A stretch of DNA of 64,000 nt from Cladophialophora immunda (Eukaryota; Ascomycota; Eurotiomycetes; Chaetothyriales; Herpotrichiellaceae). Numbering within the stretch: the stretch's first letter is position 1; the number at the start of each line of letters is the position of its first letter. The notes beneath the pieces are model-generated. The model searched no databases, was not told the DNA's origin, and saw only the letters and a program-made list of their open reading frames with translations. The translations under genes and the position numbers were made by a program. Location of the stretch: contig NW_015622546.1 in NCBI RefSeq assembly GCF_000835495.1, positions 1,552,883-1,616,882 on the forward strand, written 5' to 3'. Shown here one piece after another: positions 20,765 to 31,520 of the stretch.

Positions 20765-22703
20765 CGTTGAAGGGGAGATACAGTGGTAAAAGAGAAGAAG
20801 GGTAACTGGCCCTTCTCAGAGACGGTGAAGGATGGCAACGAGAACAGAGTCGACTCCAGCTTACTTCTCATGTCAACATGACTAATTCCGGCCACCTGCG
20901 GATGCTTGGTCGACGCGGAAATCTACCGAGATCGTCGCACTACGGGTTGATCGGTGGGGGAATTGGGCGTCGTCTGCGGGGGAAAGTCAGCTCTGGGGCT
21001 GCTTATGGCCCCTGAATCTTCAGCCTCATTCGCCTGGCAGCCCATGATTCTTCCCCGGCTCACTCAACTACTAAGCTTACTCTCTTTCGCTACCTTGGAT
21101 GTATCGAATACGAGATAGCACTCGAGTACTCCCCAACCACCTTATATGTAACGTTATGTTCTGCATGGAACTCGTGTCTAATTAGGCGAATCAATATCGT
21201 CGTCGCCACCACTTGTATGGAAGCCGTGGTGTTATTGGGTCCAGCCTTGTCAGTCAGCCTCGTGCGCCTCTCAAAGACGCTGCAATATCGGAAAGTAACA
21301 CAGTGTACAAACCATTCAGTCCTATCGAGCGACTCTCCATTTGTTCAAGGGAGGCTTCTGATATGCGTGCAAAATGACTGGTATAAAAATGCGCCGAACT
21401 ACTCCTGAAGCTCAGAATAGAGAGCGGATATGCAAGTACTCGCTCTCGGCCAGCGACCCCGTTAGAATGTGCCAAAACCGGTCTGAAATTTCAGGTTATA
21501 TACCGCCTTGGATGTCTCTTCGATGAAATGGATCGCTTCGAGTGGTCTTGATGCCACAGTGAAAAAAAAAGGTTGGGACTGAATTAAGAGTTGATTATGC
21601 CTATTGCTGGCAAGACAGCAATGTTGACGACTTCGAAATGCCGGAAACGCCCAGTCCAGAGCCTCGACCATGGTTGCGCAGGGCTCGGGTACGGCTCAAG
21701 CTGCTCGCATTGTTGAAAGTGGGATGCTGCCCGAACTTGCTCGACGGTAAATGTTTATCTTCAAAGCGAGTACGCGAGAGCGAATGGTCTTTGGCCACAG
21801 TGGGAAGGGGCTCTCTCAAAAAGCGGCTTTCGATGTGACGAGCGTACGAAGTCATGGGTCAAGGAACGCCGACAGCCCTCTGGGGAAGAGGGGAAATGCA
21901 TACTGCGTCCGGTGATATGCCCTGGAGTATTTGTGGAAATGGAAAATGGCCTTTCTCAGCTAATGGAGTGCGCAGAGCTGGAAACCCCTATCTAAAAAGG
22001 GGTGCCAGATTACAACATCGAGCGCAAGGTTATACACCAGCTTCCGCCTCAAGATGGCTTGACATCCCCATCGATGAAATGTCGGCTGCTCAAGTCTGGA
22101 AATGGAAATGGATTCGGAGATGTTCTTGTTTTGCGACGGTAGAAGTGGCGACTTGACGGAGCATTTTGTATTTCTTCGACACTCTCCGAGATAGATACCA
22201 ACAGGATCGTCGGTGCTTTGCTTTTGGTCACTTCTCCAGAGGAATGGCTACTGACTTGACGGACTGCTCAAAGACCAACTTTGCGAACGAGCATTAGCAT
22301 TGGTGAGGCACTGGACGACTTCCCTAAGCACTTCCCCAAGCTAAGTCTTGTGGCGGGAATCAGCCTCCTATTGCCTCGAGTACCTAGTACGACAATGAAA
22401 TATCGCATGGCACAACTCGTGTTCGGGAGACTTTGATTGCCAAAACAATTGTGCAACGTACTGCCTACCGCAAGATCCTGTGAGTCAGGTCGAAGAGAGA
22501 AAGGTGGCCGATGTAGCCCTTTAAGTTATTGTGAGTGGTACGAGACATCAGCTCCGAGGCGGCGGTTCCAGAGAGCAATGCTGGATGTTGAGGAGGGACG
22601 CGGAACGTCTTTCACATCCCATCGAGTCAACTTGATAATGATCCGAGTCAGGAGACATCAGACAACTCACGATGATGAAATGTTCCGATGTAAGGAGCAT
22701 CGA
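20765..22703. other. Long intergenic region, no gene seen
   Basis: 1.9 kb between two minus-strand regulators: promoter of the first and 3' flank of the second. Composition is mixed, an A-rich run occurs at about 21561-21570, and all frames are short. I find no transposon signature or RNA gene. Confidence 0.45.
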
Positions 22704-25084
22704 CTATGGCTCTCCCGGTAGAGTTGCGCTCATATTCCCCGACAACGAAGGTATCCCGGAGTCTAGATAATCGAGGTCAAAATTGAGGTCGTCAAAGCTC
22801 ACACGGTTGTCCAAAGCTGTTTGCAGAGCTTGGAGGTTGTTCTCCAGTAATCGCAGCTGTCTGTCGAAATGTTTCGCAGGTACATTGCCCGCTAAGCTCT
22901 GCTGACGAAGGATGCCGACTATGGTATTGAGGGCAGACAGGTCTTCGTCCGTAAATAGGAGAGCGTCCTGGTTGGGATACGTGAATGACCGCAGGGTTCT
23001 AGCAAGGTAAAGTGCTATGGCGGCAGTAAAGGCGTAGCTAGCATCAAAATAGGAATTGATGACTGCACGTGTTTCCAATCAGTATTTTCTCAAAAATGGA
23101 AAACCCAGAATACTTACATAGTGCACCTTGGTATTGCAGCCACTCCAAGATACCCGCTGTTTCTCGCGCAGAATCCAGGATGGCAATGTAAAATGCTCGC
23201 AGCATCGACTTTAACCCTGGATTGGCGTCGATCGTCTCCGAATATTCCTTGCTCCGGACTTCGAAGCTGTCATTATGAATATTGACTAAAACAGGCCTGA
23301 GTAGTACAAGGATGGTCTAAGCCTAGTCAGCAAGAATGACAAGAGATCTTCGTGGTGAAGAGAACTGACTTGATGGTAGATGAGATGTAAGTTCGCGGTC
23401 ACTCGGCTTGGGTTTAACCCCGACCCTTCAAAACTCCTAGCGAGCTTCAACTTTCCCGGGAGCTCCTGCTGCCAAGCGATTAAGCCTTGGTGAAATTCAT
23501 CCATCTTGTCCAGGTGTTGTTGCGATAAAGAATTTCCCAGGTCAAAATCGAACAAAGAAATATGAGAGTAGGGATTGATCGCGGTGCCTGCGTAACCATA
23601 CAACGAAGAATAAGCCTGGCCTCTCAGGCGCATGAGTTCCAGGTGCGCATTGGACTCTTCGGAGTCAAAGAACTCCATCATTGAGTCACCAGAGATACGA
23701 GTGGAGTCGGCATATTCAGTGGTGATCTCATCGTCCAGGATACCCCACGGGCGGCCTGTGGTGGAGGAAGTAAGTCTAGGCAAAGGGTCAGCTTGTTGTG
23801 AAGAGGTAGTTGCGCTACCACCGTACAGGTCCTGATAATACACCGTCCAGAATACCCGCCTCTGGTGTTCGCTTTCAGCTATACGGAGATCCGAACCTTC
23901 CGATAAGAAGTCTAAAGAGCTTCGGTGCAAGCCCAGTGAAAGGGCCGCACGCAAACCAAGGCCATTGTACATGTAGGCGGTGTTGATCTTGTTCATTGAA
24001 AACGCGTAGACTGCAAGCAAGCACAAGGTCTCAATGTACAAGACGTCAGGATTCTCGGCCACCTGCTGAAGAAATGAGACGGATTGGTGATAATATTCGG
24101 CGCCGGGTGGTTCCTTGTCGGGAGATGTCGATGACCGGCTTAATCCCAGGCCATCATCGGCGGGGGTGTATCCATTGCTGTTGTATAGCTCCCCAACCGC
24201 AAGTATGGCAAGCCAAAAGCATAGCCAACCCCGATCTTTGCTTCGAGAGGAATCCGGATTCTGATACATTTGCGTTACCCTGGCGCGAATGTGTTGTCGT
24301 CGAAAATAATGCTGGTCGTGGCCAATTGCGAACTCAACGCATTGAAGTAGATGTATGCTGTGGTTGTAGGGCGGCATGCGAATCTTTACTGGTCGGCTTG
24401 CCTCTGATTGAGCCGAGGGATGGGATACTTCGGTGTCAATTGATATCTCCAACCCAGGGTTCATCAAGCCAGAGTCTAAGTGTCCCAGAGATGCCCATGA
24501 TGGATTGAAAGAGGCCTCATCGAATGGATTAAGCTGGAGCTTCTGCACCGCAACCCAAGCAATAAATTGCTCAACAAACGTGCGGCAGGAAGGACTAGCA
24601 CGATAGGTTTGTCTTGAAACTCGTCTTGCTTGGTCCAATCGACGTGAGCTGAAATCTTTCTCGGAACGTCTATAGCTCCCGGTTTTCGCTGTCACCGATA
24701 GCGAGGCTCCATTAGCAGCAGTAGTTGATGTTGGATGATCGTCCTTGAGACTGTTAGAAGGCGAGACAGGTCCCTGCTGACTCGCTGAATTTCGTGACTT
24801 GCGAGGCGGCGGAAAGATACATGGCGAATCGGAAAGCGTGCAGTTTCTACACGGAACACCTAACCCCCAGGTCAGTGTCATATGCATCATGATATATCTT
24901 GTGCATACCGCCTAGGCACTTAATCCTTTTCGTGTGACATCGTGAGCATCTGTAATGAGCCGTTAGCGCTTCAAAGCTCAATCACGTCGATTTTGAGTGA
25001 TGAGACTGAGAGGGTAGACAGACGCTTGCTTCCTACGTGGAGTGTAATAGATCGGCTCCGGTCTTTGTACACTAGGGGTCTCAT
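22704..25084 (-). CDS. Zn2Cys6 transcription factor (5' end provisional)
   Basis: Nuclear regulator at the left end of the catabolic region. Well-supported exons are 24909-24949, 23370-24859, about 23117-23316 and 22704-23062. The zinc cluster is split by an intron: the first exon encodes CSRCHTKRIKCLG and the next GVPCRNCTLSDSPC, giving C-x2-C-x6-C-x5-C-x2-C-x6-C. Middle domain includes HQRRVFWTVYYQDLYGG and, across a further intron, LHLIYHQ-TILVLLRP, the usual fungal motif. The exon before the cluster is not certain: a branch site and TTACAG acceptor precede 24949, and a 14-nt exon 25071-25084 (MRPL plus two bases) followed by GTACAA would join in phase, giving about 700 residues. The join near 23117 may be off by a base. 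Confidence 0.82.
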
Positions 25085-25708
25085 TGAATGTCACCGACGA
25101 GAGAGAAGCCGGTATGGACGGTGTCTGCCACATTGTCGTGAACACGATAAGTTATCATTTCCCAAGCAGGAAGCTGCTCTGTAGAGCATCATCATAGAGT
25201 ATGGAGAAATACCCGGGATGCCCTCATAGTTCAGAGATGCATTTGATGGGACTTATCTTGTCTGAGTGTATGAGATGTGATATGATAGGACTCAAATGCA
25301 GAGCCTGGACCGCCGAGCGGAAATGTACGACTGCAGCCGACAGGCCGCCACGTGACTACACTAAAATGTCTTGGCAAGTTCAATAAAAAGATTAGTGCTG
25401 ACGCTTAATTGTGCCTCCTTAGAAGACGACAGCCCCAGATACAAGTCAACTTAGCAAAGGGTGCTTGCTGTTTCTACGTTTATTGCTTAGAGAATCCCGT
25501 CTGATGCACACGCCTGGGATCATGCCCTGTTCGGCCAAACGTTGTGTCATCGAAGAAGTTGGACGCTTTTGAATTGAAAATGAGCTCTCACTTATGAACA
25601 ACGGTGGCGATGGTGCATCCTAACAGACACATGAACATCTAGGTATCTGTCTCAACAGACACTGACCAGGCATGTCTTCGGATACCCACGGTCTATCTTT
25701 CAAGTCCT
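25085..25708. other. Intergenic region, no gene seen
   Basis: Promoter or leader of the Zn2Cys6 gene and 3' flank of the hydantoinase gene. No supported feature. Confidence 0.45.
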
Positions 25709-28700
25709 TCACGCTGTGCAGGCCGACGCATCTGCGTATTCCATAACAACGCTCTTGGGTTCAACAAACACACCCAACGGTCGATAATCTATGTTGTATC
25801 CAAATGCTTGCGGTCCGCCATATTCCAAACCTCTTTTTGTGTCTGACCATCGCGGCGAGCAAGTGATCCCAAGTACCGTCACAAGCAACCCGTATCGAAA
25901 TTCTGGAACCCCGAGCGCGCATCCTGATTGAGTGTCGAGAACGGAGATCAGGTCGGGAACTGTTGCCAGGTATGTTTCGGTTCCGTCATCGGCGATATGC
26001 TTTGCATATATGTTTTCGTTCTTAAAAGGGATCTTGACCACCCCTCCTTCAGCAACTGCAGCTCTCTCGTAACTCTGTTCCTCTTCGTCTTCGTCTGTTT
26101 GGGCTATGGTTATCTCGCCATAAGAATGTCCTTTGAAAACCCTTCGTTCGACTGCCACTATCTTCCCTCGGAAGAGGATCTTCGCTGTGGTTGGGCCGCC
26201 AACTTCGTCGATAATTTGTTCTGCAACAGTGTGAATGGTGCTCTCCTGTTGGGCACGGGCCACGGTCCTGCCAATACGCCAAGAGAGCGAGAGAGTGTTG
26301 ATGACACCATAAGATCTCACACGGTCAGTCGTTGTGGGCTTGGCTGCCATGCCCACTCGAGATCCCATCTCCGAGCAAGAAGCTCGCAAGGCTCGATCAA
26401 CTATTTCATCGTCAGGCGACTTTGTCATGATGATTGTTTTACCGTCGCCTGATGCAATCGCGCACGGTGTCAGCTGCCCACTTTCGTGGACCGCGATTGT
26501 GGTTTGCCAATATGTCGGATATGCTCGACCTGATACCGAGTCAGCAACTCACAGATAGTTGTGCGGTGCGCAGACGGAGCACAAACCCATCCAGTCTGCG
26601 TCAATCACTGGTCTATTGAACGCCTGAGAAGAGCCGATTAGCAATGGCTCTAAACCGTTGGCTCCTCCGATCTCTAAGCCCATGACAGCATCGAATGATT
26701 TGTGGCCTAGATACTCCATCAGGTCTGCCACGGCAGTTATGCATTCCGAAGAGTTCAATCGCTCAATCGACACTGCTGGCGATCCCATCATACCGCCCCC
26801 TATTATATTGTCAGCGGCAGGAGAGGCAAAGGCGTGTTCCATCGGACTCACAGTATACGAGCGCATCCTCCCGTAAGGAGGAGCTATCGATTATACGAAC
26901 CTTGCCTCCTGCTCGGACTTGATCCCGAAGTTTGAGGAATTCAGCTTTGGGTGAACCGCCACCAGCACAACCCAAGATGTAGCATCCTACACTGAGCCAC
27001 TCCAGATCGGTTTCTGAAACAATCCACTCATCGACACCAGTGTCCGTATTTCGTCTGACCAACGGCCGGTATGCGTCAAAATCGAACTTGCCACGGGCAA
27101 TTTCTTCCTTCGAAGACAATGAGATGTCCTTGACCTGGTCGGCAAGAGTTTCACTTGCGTCGTCTTCCGCCTCAGGGAGGGTTTTGCTGTCAGCGACATA
27201 GTCAAGAGACAGATCTCCGACTGCTTTGACCAGGACGCGGATTTGTCCAGAAACGTATGGTATCGGCAGGGTGTCGATTTCAACCACGGTCACGGTACTT
27301 GAGTCGGCTCCTCCCTTCACGGCTTTTGCAACAGCTTGGGCTTTTGCGTCCTCTATGACTTCGGATAAGGACATATCTGTAATGCTGTAAATAGCATCCA
27401 CCGAGCCGCAAACCCTCGATATCGCTGCTCCAACAGCGTTCGCCACGGAATGAAAATTTGGTACCACAACCTGCGACACCCCTTCGAGTTCCAGCGGACA
27501 GATAACAGAGCCTCCACCAACTAAAAGGACCGGCAATGGTGCTGGGGTGAGCTTCAGTCGGTCGATGACACGCTCAAGCATCTTCTTCGTCCTTGCACGA
27601 ACGCGCTGTATCATTTCAGGCTGGATGTCGCCAACCAACTTTGGATCTCCAACTGCAAGGCCGCCAGCAACCGCAACGTCGGTGGCTGTACAGGTGTCAC
27701 CGCCAAATACCCTCGATTTAGTGGTCAGCTGGTATCCGACCGAATCCGGCCCGATGGAGACATCCGTTCCACGCTCGCGTATTATTGAACCTCCCCCGAG
27801 GCCGATCGATTCCAGGTGAGGCATAGGGAAGTTCATTGTCACCCCTGCTACACTGACGTAGGCCGAAGCTGCACGCGGAAATCCTGATGGTAAAAGGACG
27901 CCGCAATCCGTTGTTGTACCACCAACGTCAATTACAATTGTCGACGTTCGTTCTTCGCCCTGTAGTCCCAGTTGCCCGAGGCCAAGATAGGCAGCTCCTC
28001 GCATAGAGTTTGTGGGACCTGAAGAGAATGTCTTGATTGGCAATTTTGCGGCCGAGACGGAATCGAGGACGGTACCGTCGTTCTGCGAGATGAATAGAGT
28101 GCAGTCGAGCTTCAGCCGCCTCATAGCAGCTCGAAAGCCACGAATCGTGCGTCTCGCAAACTTCAGAATCGATGCATTCAAGATGGAAGCGTTTTCCCGT
28201 TCCAATAAACCGATATTCGAGACTTCGGAGGAGCAAACAACGTCGACATTGCTTAGTCGCTTTTGTATTATGTCGCGAACGCGGCTCTCCTGGTGGAAAT
28301 GCTGGTCGATGGGGGAGAAAATCCCCGAGATCACGACGGCGTTGATCCCGAGCCTCTCAATCGCCTCACACTCTTTCAGCACTTGCTCTTCGTTGATCGG
28401 AGCTTCTTGGGCGCCGTCAATGTGGAGACCTCCGTCGACATACCCATGGTAGCCGTGAAGAAGGTCAGCCAACACTGGAGGAAAGTCCGAAAAGGGAGGG
28501 ATATCTCTGGTATAACTCCTGGACAGCCGAATGACGGCGACTTTCGACAGTCGGTGTACATCCCGTTCAATGACCGCGTTCAAGAAATGTGTTGTCCCAA
28601 CAATGAGGCAGGAAATTTCTGAAACCCGGTCCTTGGCTTGTTTCAGCACGTTCCCTACGGCCGTCTCGATCCCATCAGTGACGTTGGGACTTGTCGTTGG

Positions 28701-28832
28701 TGTCTTATGCCAGGCCAGCACTCCACGATTGGGCTGATGAACTGCGTCCAAGTCAAGAAGCACAGCATCTGTATTGGTGCCTCCGACATCGACACCAATC
28801 CTCAGAGCTCGCTTTGCCCGGATTGAACCCAT
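25709..28832 (-). CDS. Hydantoinase/oxoprolinase (HyuA-type) fused to DUF917
   Basis: Predicted ATP-dependent cleavage of a cyclic amide such as a hydantoin or 5-oxoproline-like ring, probably cytosolic. Exons 26852-28832, 26587-26799 and 25709-26529 join in phase to 1004 residues. Seen: Hydant_A_N domain opening with GVDVGGTNTDAVLL (about 13-26), then the Hydantoinase_A domain with IDVGGTTTDCGVLL (about 300) and SIGLGGGSIIR, all ATP-binding-type loops of the acetone carboxylase/HyuA superfamily. The C-terminal third is a DUF917 domain (about 625-1000) with GCYILGCAGGGSPKAEF and DAVMGLEIGGANGLEP. No HyuB-like subunit gene is in the window. It shares a 916-bp divergent promoter with an NCS1 permease, which suggests joint uptake and ring opening of one substrate. 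Substrate is not determined by sequence. Confidence 0.93.
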
Positions 28833-29748
28833 TAAACTGTGAGACCGGTCCGGAAAATAACGATGGCTTCAGGAATCGAGAGTGGTACCGTGTACAATTT
28901 ATCGTCGAAGACAGCTCACAAAGGCAATCCTGTTTAGTCCCAGGAGGGCGACTACGCATATGGCCAGGCAGTGAGGTTTGGCATCAATATGTAGGCGAGG
29001 CCATCAAGACCATGTACAACTCTGTCATATTCCTGACTAAGACTTCATTGTCAGTTGCCAATTCCTCTCACTCAAATGGAGTTTGAAGCAAGACCAACAA
29101 GTCTAGAATACGACTTCCATGCACCCGGAGCACGACCTCCAGAAATGTCCGAAGAAAAAAGGTTGATCCGTGCCAGCCTTGACCTATCTTTGGGCGATTT
29201 AACTATTTCATTTGTGGCAAGAACCTCCACTGATAGGTTCAGATAGGCATGTCGCCAATGTCCGCAGCCTTCGATACTTCCTCATTGGTCGACTCCTCTC
29301 TAAGATAGGTGACAGCGATCAGTGCCCCACAAAACTAACTGACAGAATACATCCCCGTGGGTTTGCCAGGCGGCATCTAGATGGTAGTGGCTACTATCGA
29401 GGCAGTCCCCGTATTCTTGAGTGTCTGATATTTGCTCTCCACAACGTTGATTTCTGGTACTGACATGAATCTAGACTGCTTTTTGGGGACTCTCGATACC
29501 AGAACTACATTTACTTCGTGTTAACAAGGGGTCCTCAAGAGAGTTCCCTATCTTCGCGATATCGTGTGTTTGGGCGAACGATAACGGCTTTTTTTGTCAC
29601 TGGAGGCTAGTGCCACTTGTGCACAGCAGCCAGCTGACGGGGTCGCTATATACATCCCTCGGACAGTCCACGAACATCAGATCCTTCTTCCCTCGAACAC
29701 TACCTGCTTGTGCGACCGGCATCACATTTCACTCCCAAGCCTTCCACG
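28833..29748. promoter_or_regulatory. Divergent promoter with HGATAR cluster (hydantoinase / NCS1 permease)
   Basis: Six matches to HGATAR, the AreA/GATA-factor site, lie within about 370 bp: 29184, 29231, 29241, 29303, 29394 and 29548 (either strand). Two are only 10 bp apart, the arrangement favoured by nitrogen-control factors. A TATATA at 29647-29652 serves the permease side. Binding is inferred. Confidence 0.55.
29647..29652 (+). promoter_or_regulatory. TATA box-like element
   Basis: TATATA 97 bp before the permease start codon at 29749, within the GATA-rich divergent promoter. Confidence 0.35.
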
Positions 29749-31520
29749 ATGAAGATGCCAAATCTCAGACCACGTTCTTTCCACCTGCGGCTCCAGGGTG
29801 AATCCTCAATTTGGATCAACGATGACATTCGACCGCTCCCTCCTTCACGTCGCCTTTGGGACACATGGGCATACATCTCATTCTGGGCTATCAATCAGAT
29901 TGCCCTGAGTAACTGGCAGCTTGGAGCATCCCTCATTGCAGTCGGTCTGTCTGTCTGGCAGACTATGATCGCAGTTATCATCGGCAAGCTTATTATCGCT
30001 GGAGTCGCGATCTGTAATGGAATGATTGGTGCAACCTGGCATATTGGATTCCCCGTCATGTCGCGTGGCATTTGGGGTGTCTGGGGATCCTATGTCATCA
30101 TCATCCAGCGGATTGTTCTGAGTCTAACCTGGTTCTGTGTACAATCCTGGACAGGTGGCCTCTGTGTCACGGCAGTTCTCAGCTCCATATTCTCCTCCTT
30201 CCAACACATGAAGAACACCCTGCCCGAATCTGCCAATACCACGACGAAATCATTGACGGGCTGGATAGTTTACAACATCATTACGATACCCATGCTCTAC
30301 ATCCCTCCCGAGAAGACCCGACGGCTACTGTTCATAATGAACTTGATCTCTGTTACCACGCTCATTTCAATGATGATATACGTCCTGTCGACTGCAAAGG
30401 GCGGCGGTCCACTGTTGTCAGCGCCTGCGGCAGCACAATCTGGCAGTGAATTAGGCTGGGCAATCGTGCAGGGTATAACAACAGTGATTGGGGGCATCGC
30501 AGTGGGACTCACAAATCAAACCGACTACTCTCGCTTCGCCCGCCGCCCAGGCGACCAGATCTTTGGCCAGTGGTTCTCCATCCTCACTCTGGGGACAGTC
30601 CTGCCGCTTTTTGGGTGTCTCACAAGCTCAGCATCCATCAAGCTCTACGGCCAAGCTTACTGGAATCCACCTGATCTGCTACTCCGTTGGCTTGATGATG
30701 ACTATAATGCTAAGTCTCGAGCCGCGGCTTTCTTTGGTGGCTGTGGACTAGTGGTCTGCCAGCTTGCAATTAACACTATCGACAATGCATTTTCTGCTGG
30801 AATGGACATGGCTGGTTTGTTGCCAAAGTACTTCAACATCAGGCGAGGCTCCTACCTGGCTCTCATCCTTTCCATTGCCATGTGCCCGTGGGAGCTGCTC
30901 GCCTCGGCTGGGACTTTTATCAGTGTCATGGGCGCCTGTATGTCTCTCTTCTTCTTCCTACGCAGATTTCCCACCCTCTGTCCAGCATAAGCACCATTCA
31001 AACAAGCTTGCTAACTATGTGCATGACAGACTCCGTCTTCCTCGGACCCATGTGTGGCATCCAGATCTGCGATTATTTTCTGGTCCGCTCTCGCCGGATG
31101 AAATTGTCGGACCTGTACAGACCCTCCCCATCCGGCATCTACTATTACTTCCACGGCGTCAACCCGCGCGCATTTGTGGCATGGATCTGTGGTTGGGCTC
31201 CCCAGCTACCCGGGTTCATTGCCAACGTCAATCCAACCGTGCATGTGCCAAAGGCTTGCACGGACATGTTCTACCTCGCCTTTCCTCTAGGCCTCGCCAT
31301 CAGCTTCACGCTGTACTATGGACTCAATAAGGTGTTCCCACCCAAGGGTCTCGGCGAGTACGACGATGTCGACTATTACGGCACCTTCACAAGCGACGAG
31401 GCTGCCAAGCTTGGAGTCTCTCTTTTGGAAGAAACACAAGGCCAAGAAAAGGCCGATCAATTTGGCTACCCTGTGAGCCAGAAGGTCGTGGAGGCGGATA
31501 TTTACGAAAGGAAGACTTAA
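29749..31520 (+). CDS. NCS1-family nucleobase/hydantoin/allantoin-type permease
   Basis: Plasma-membrane cation symporter of the Fur/Fcy group. Exons 29749-30937 and 31030-31520 give 559 residues; the ATG at 29749 is the first that fits, the frame upstream having only a GTG. Seen: about 12 hydrophobic segments from residue 46 on; the family N-terminal block INDDIRPLPPSRRLWDTWAYISFW, the NWQLGASLIAVGLSVWQ first helix, a NQTDYSRFARRPGDQIFGQW loop characteristic of NCS1 permeases, and GPMCGIQICDYFLVR near helix 10. The intron falls in the exon encoding AYSVFLGP. The tail after residue 525 is acidic and cytosolic. It is paired head to head with the hydantoinase, so hydantoin, allantoin, uracil or a related ring is the likely cargo; which one is unknown. 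Confidence 0.93.
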
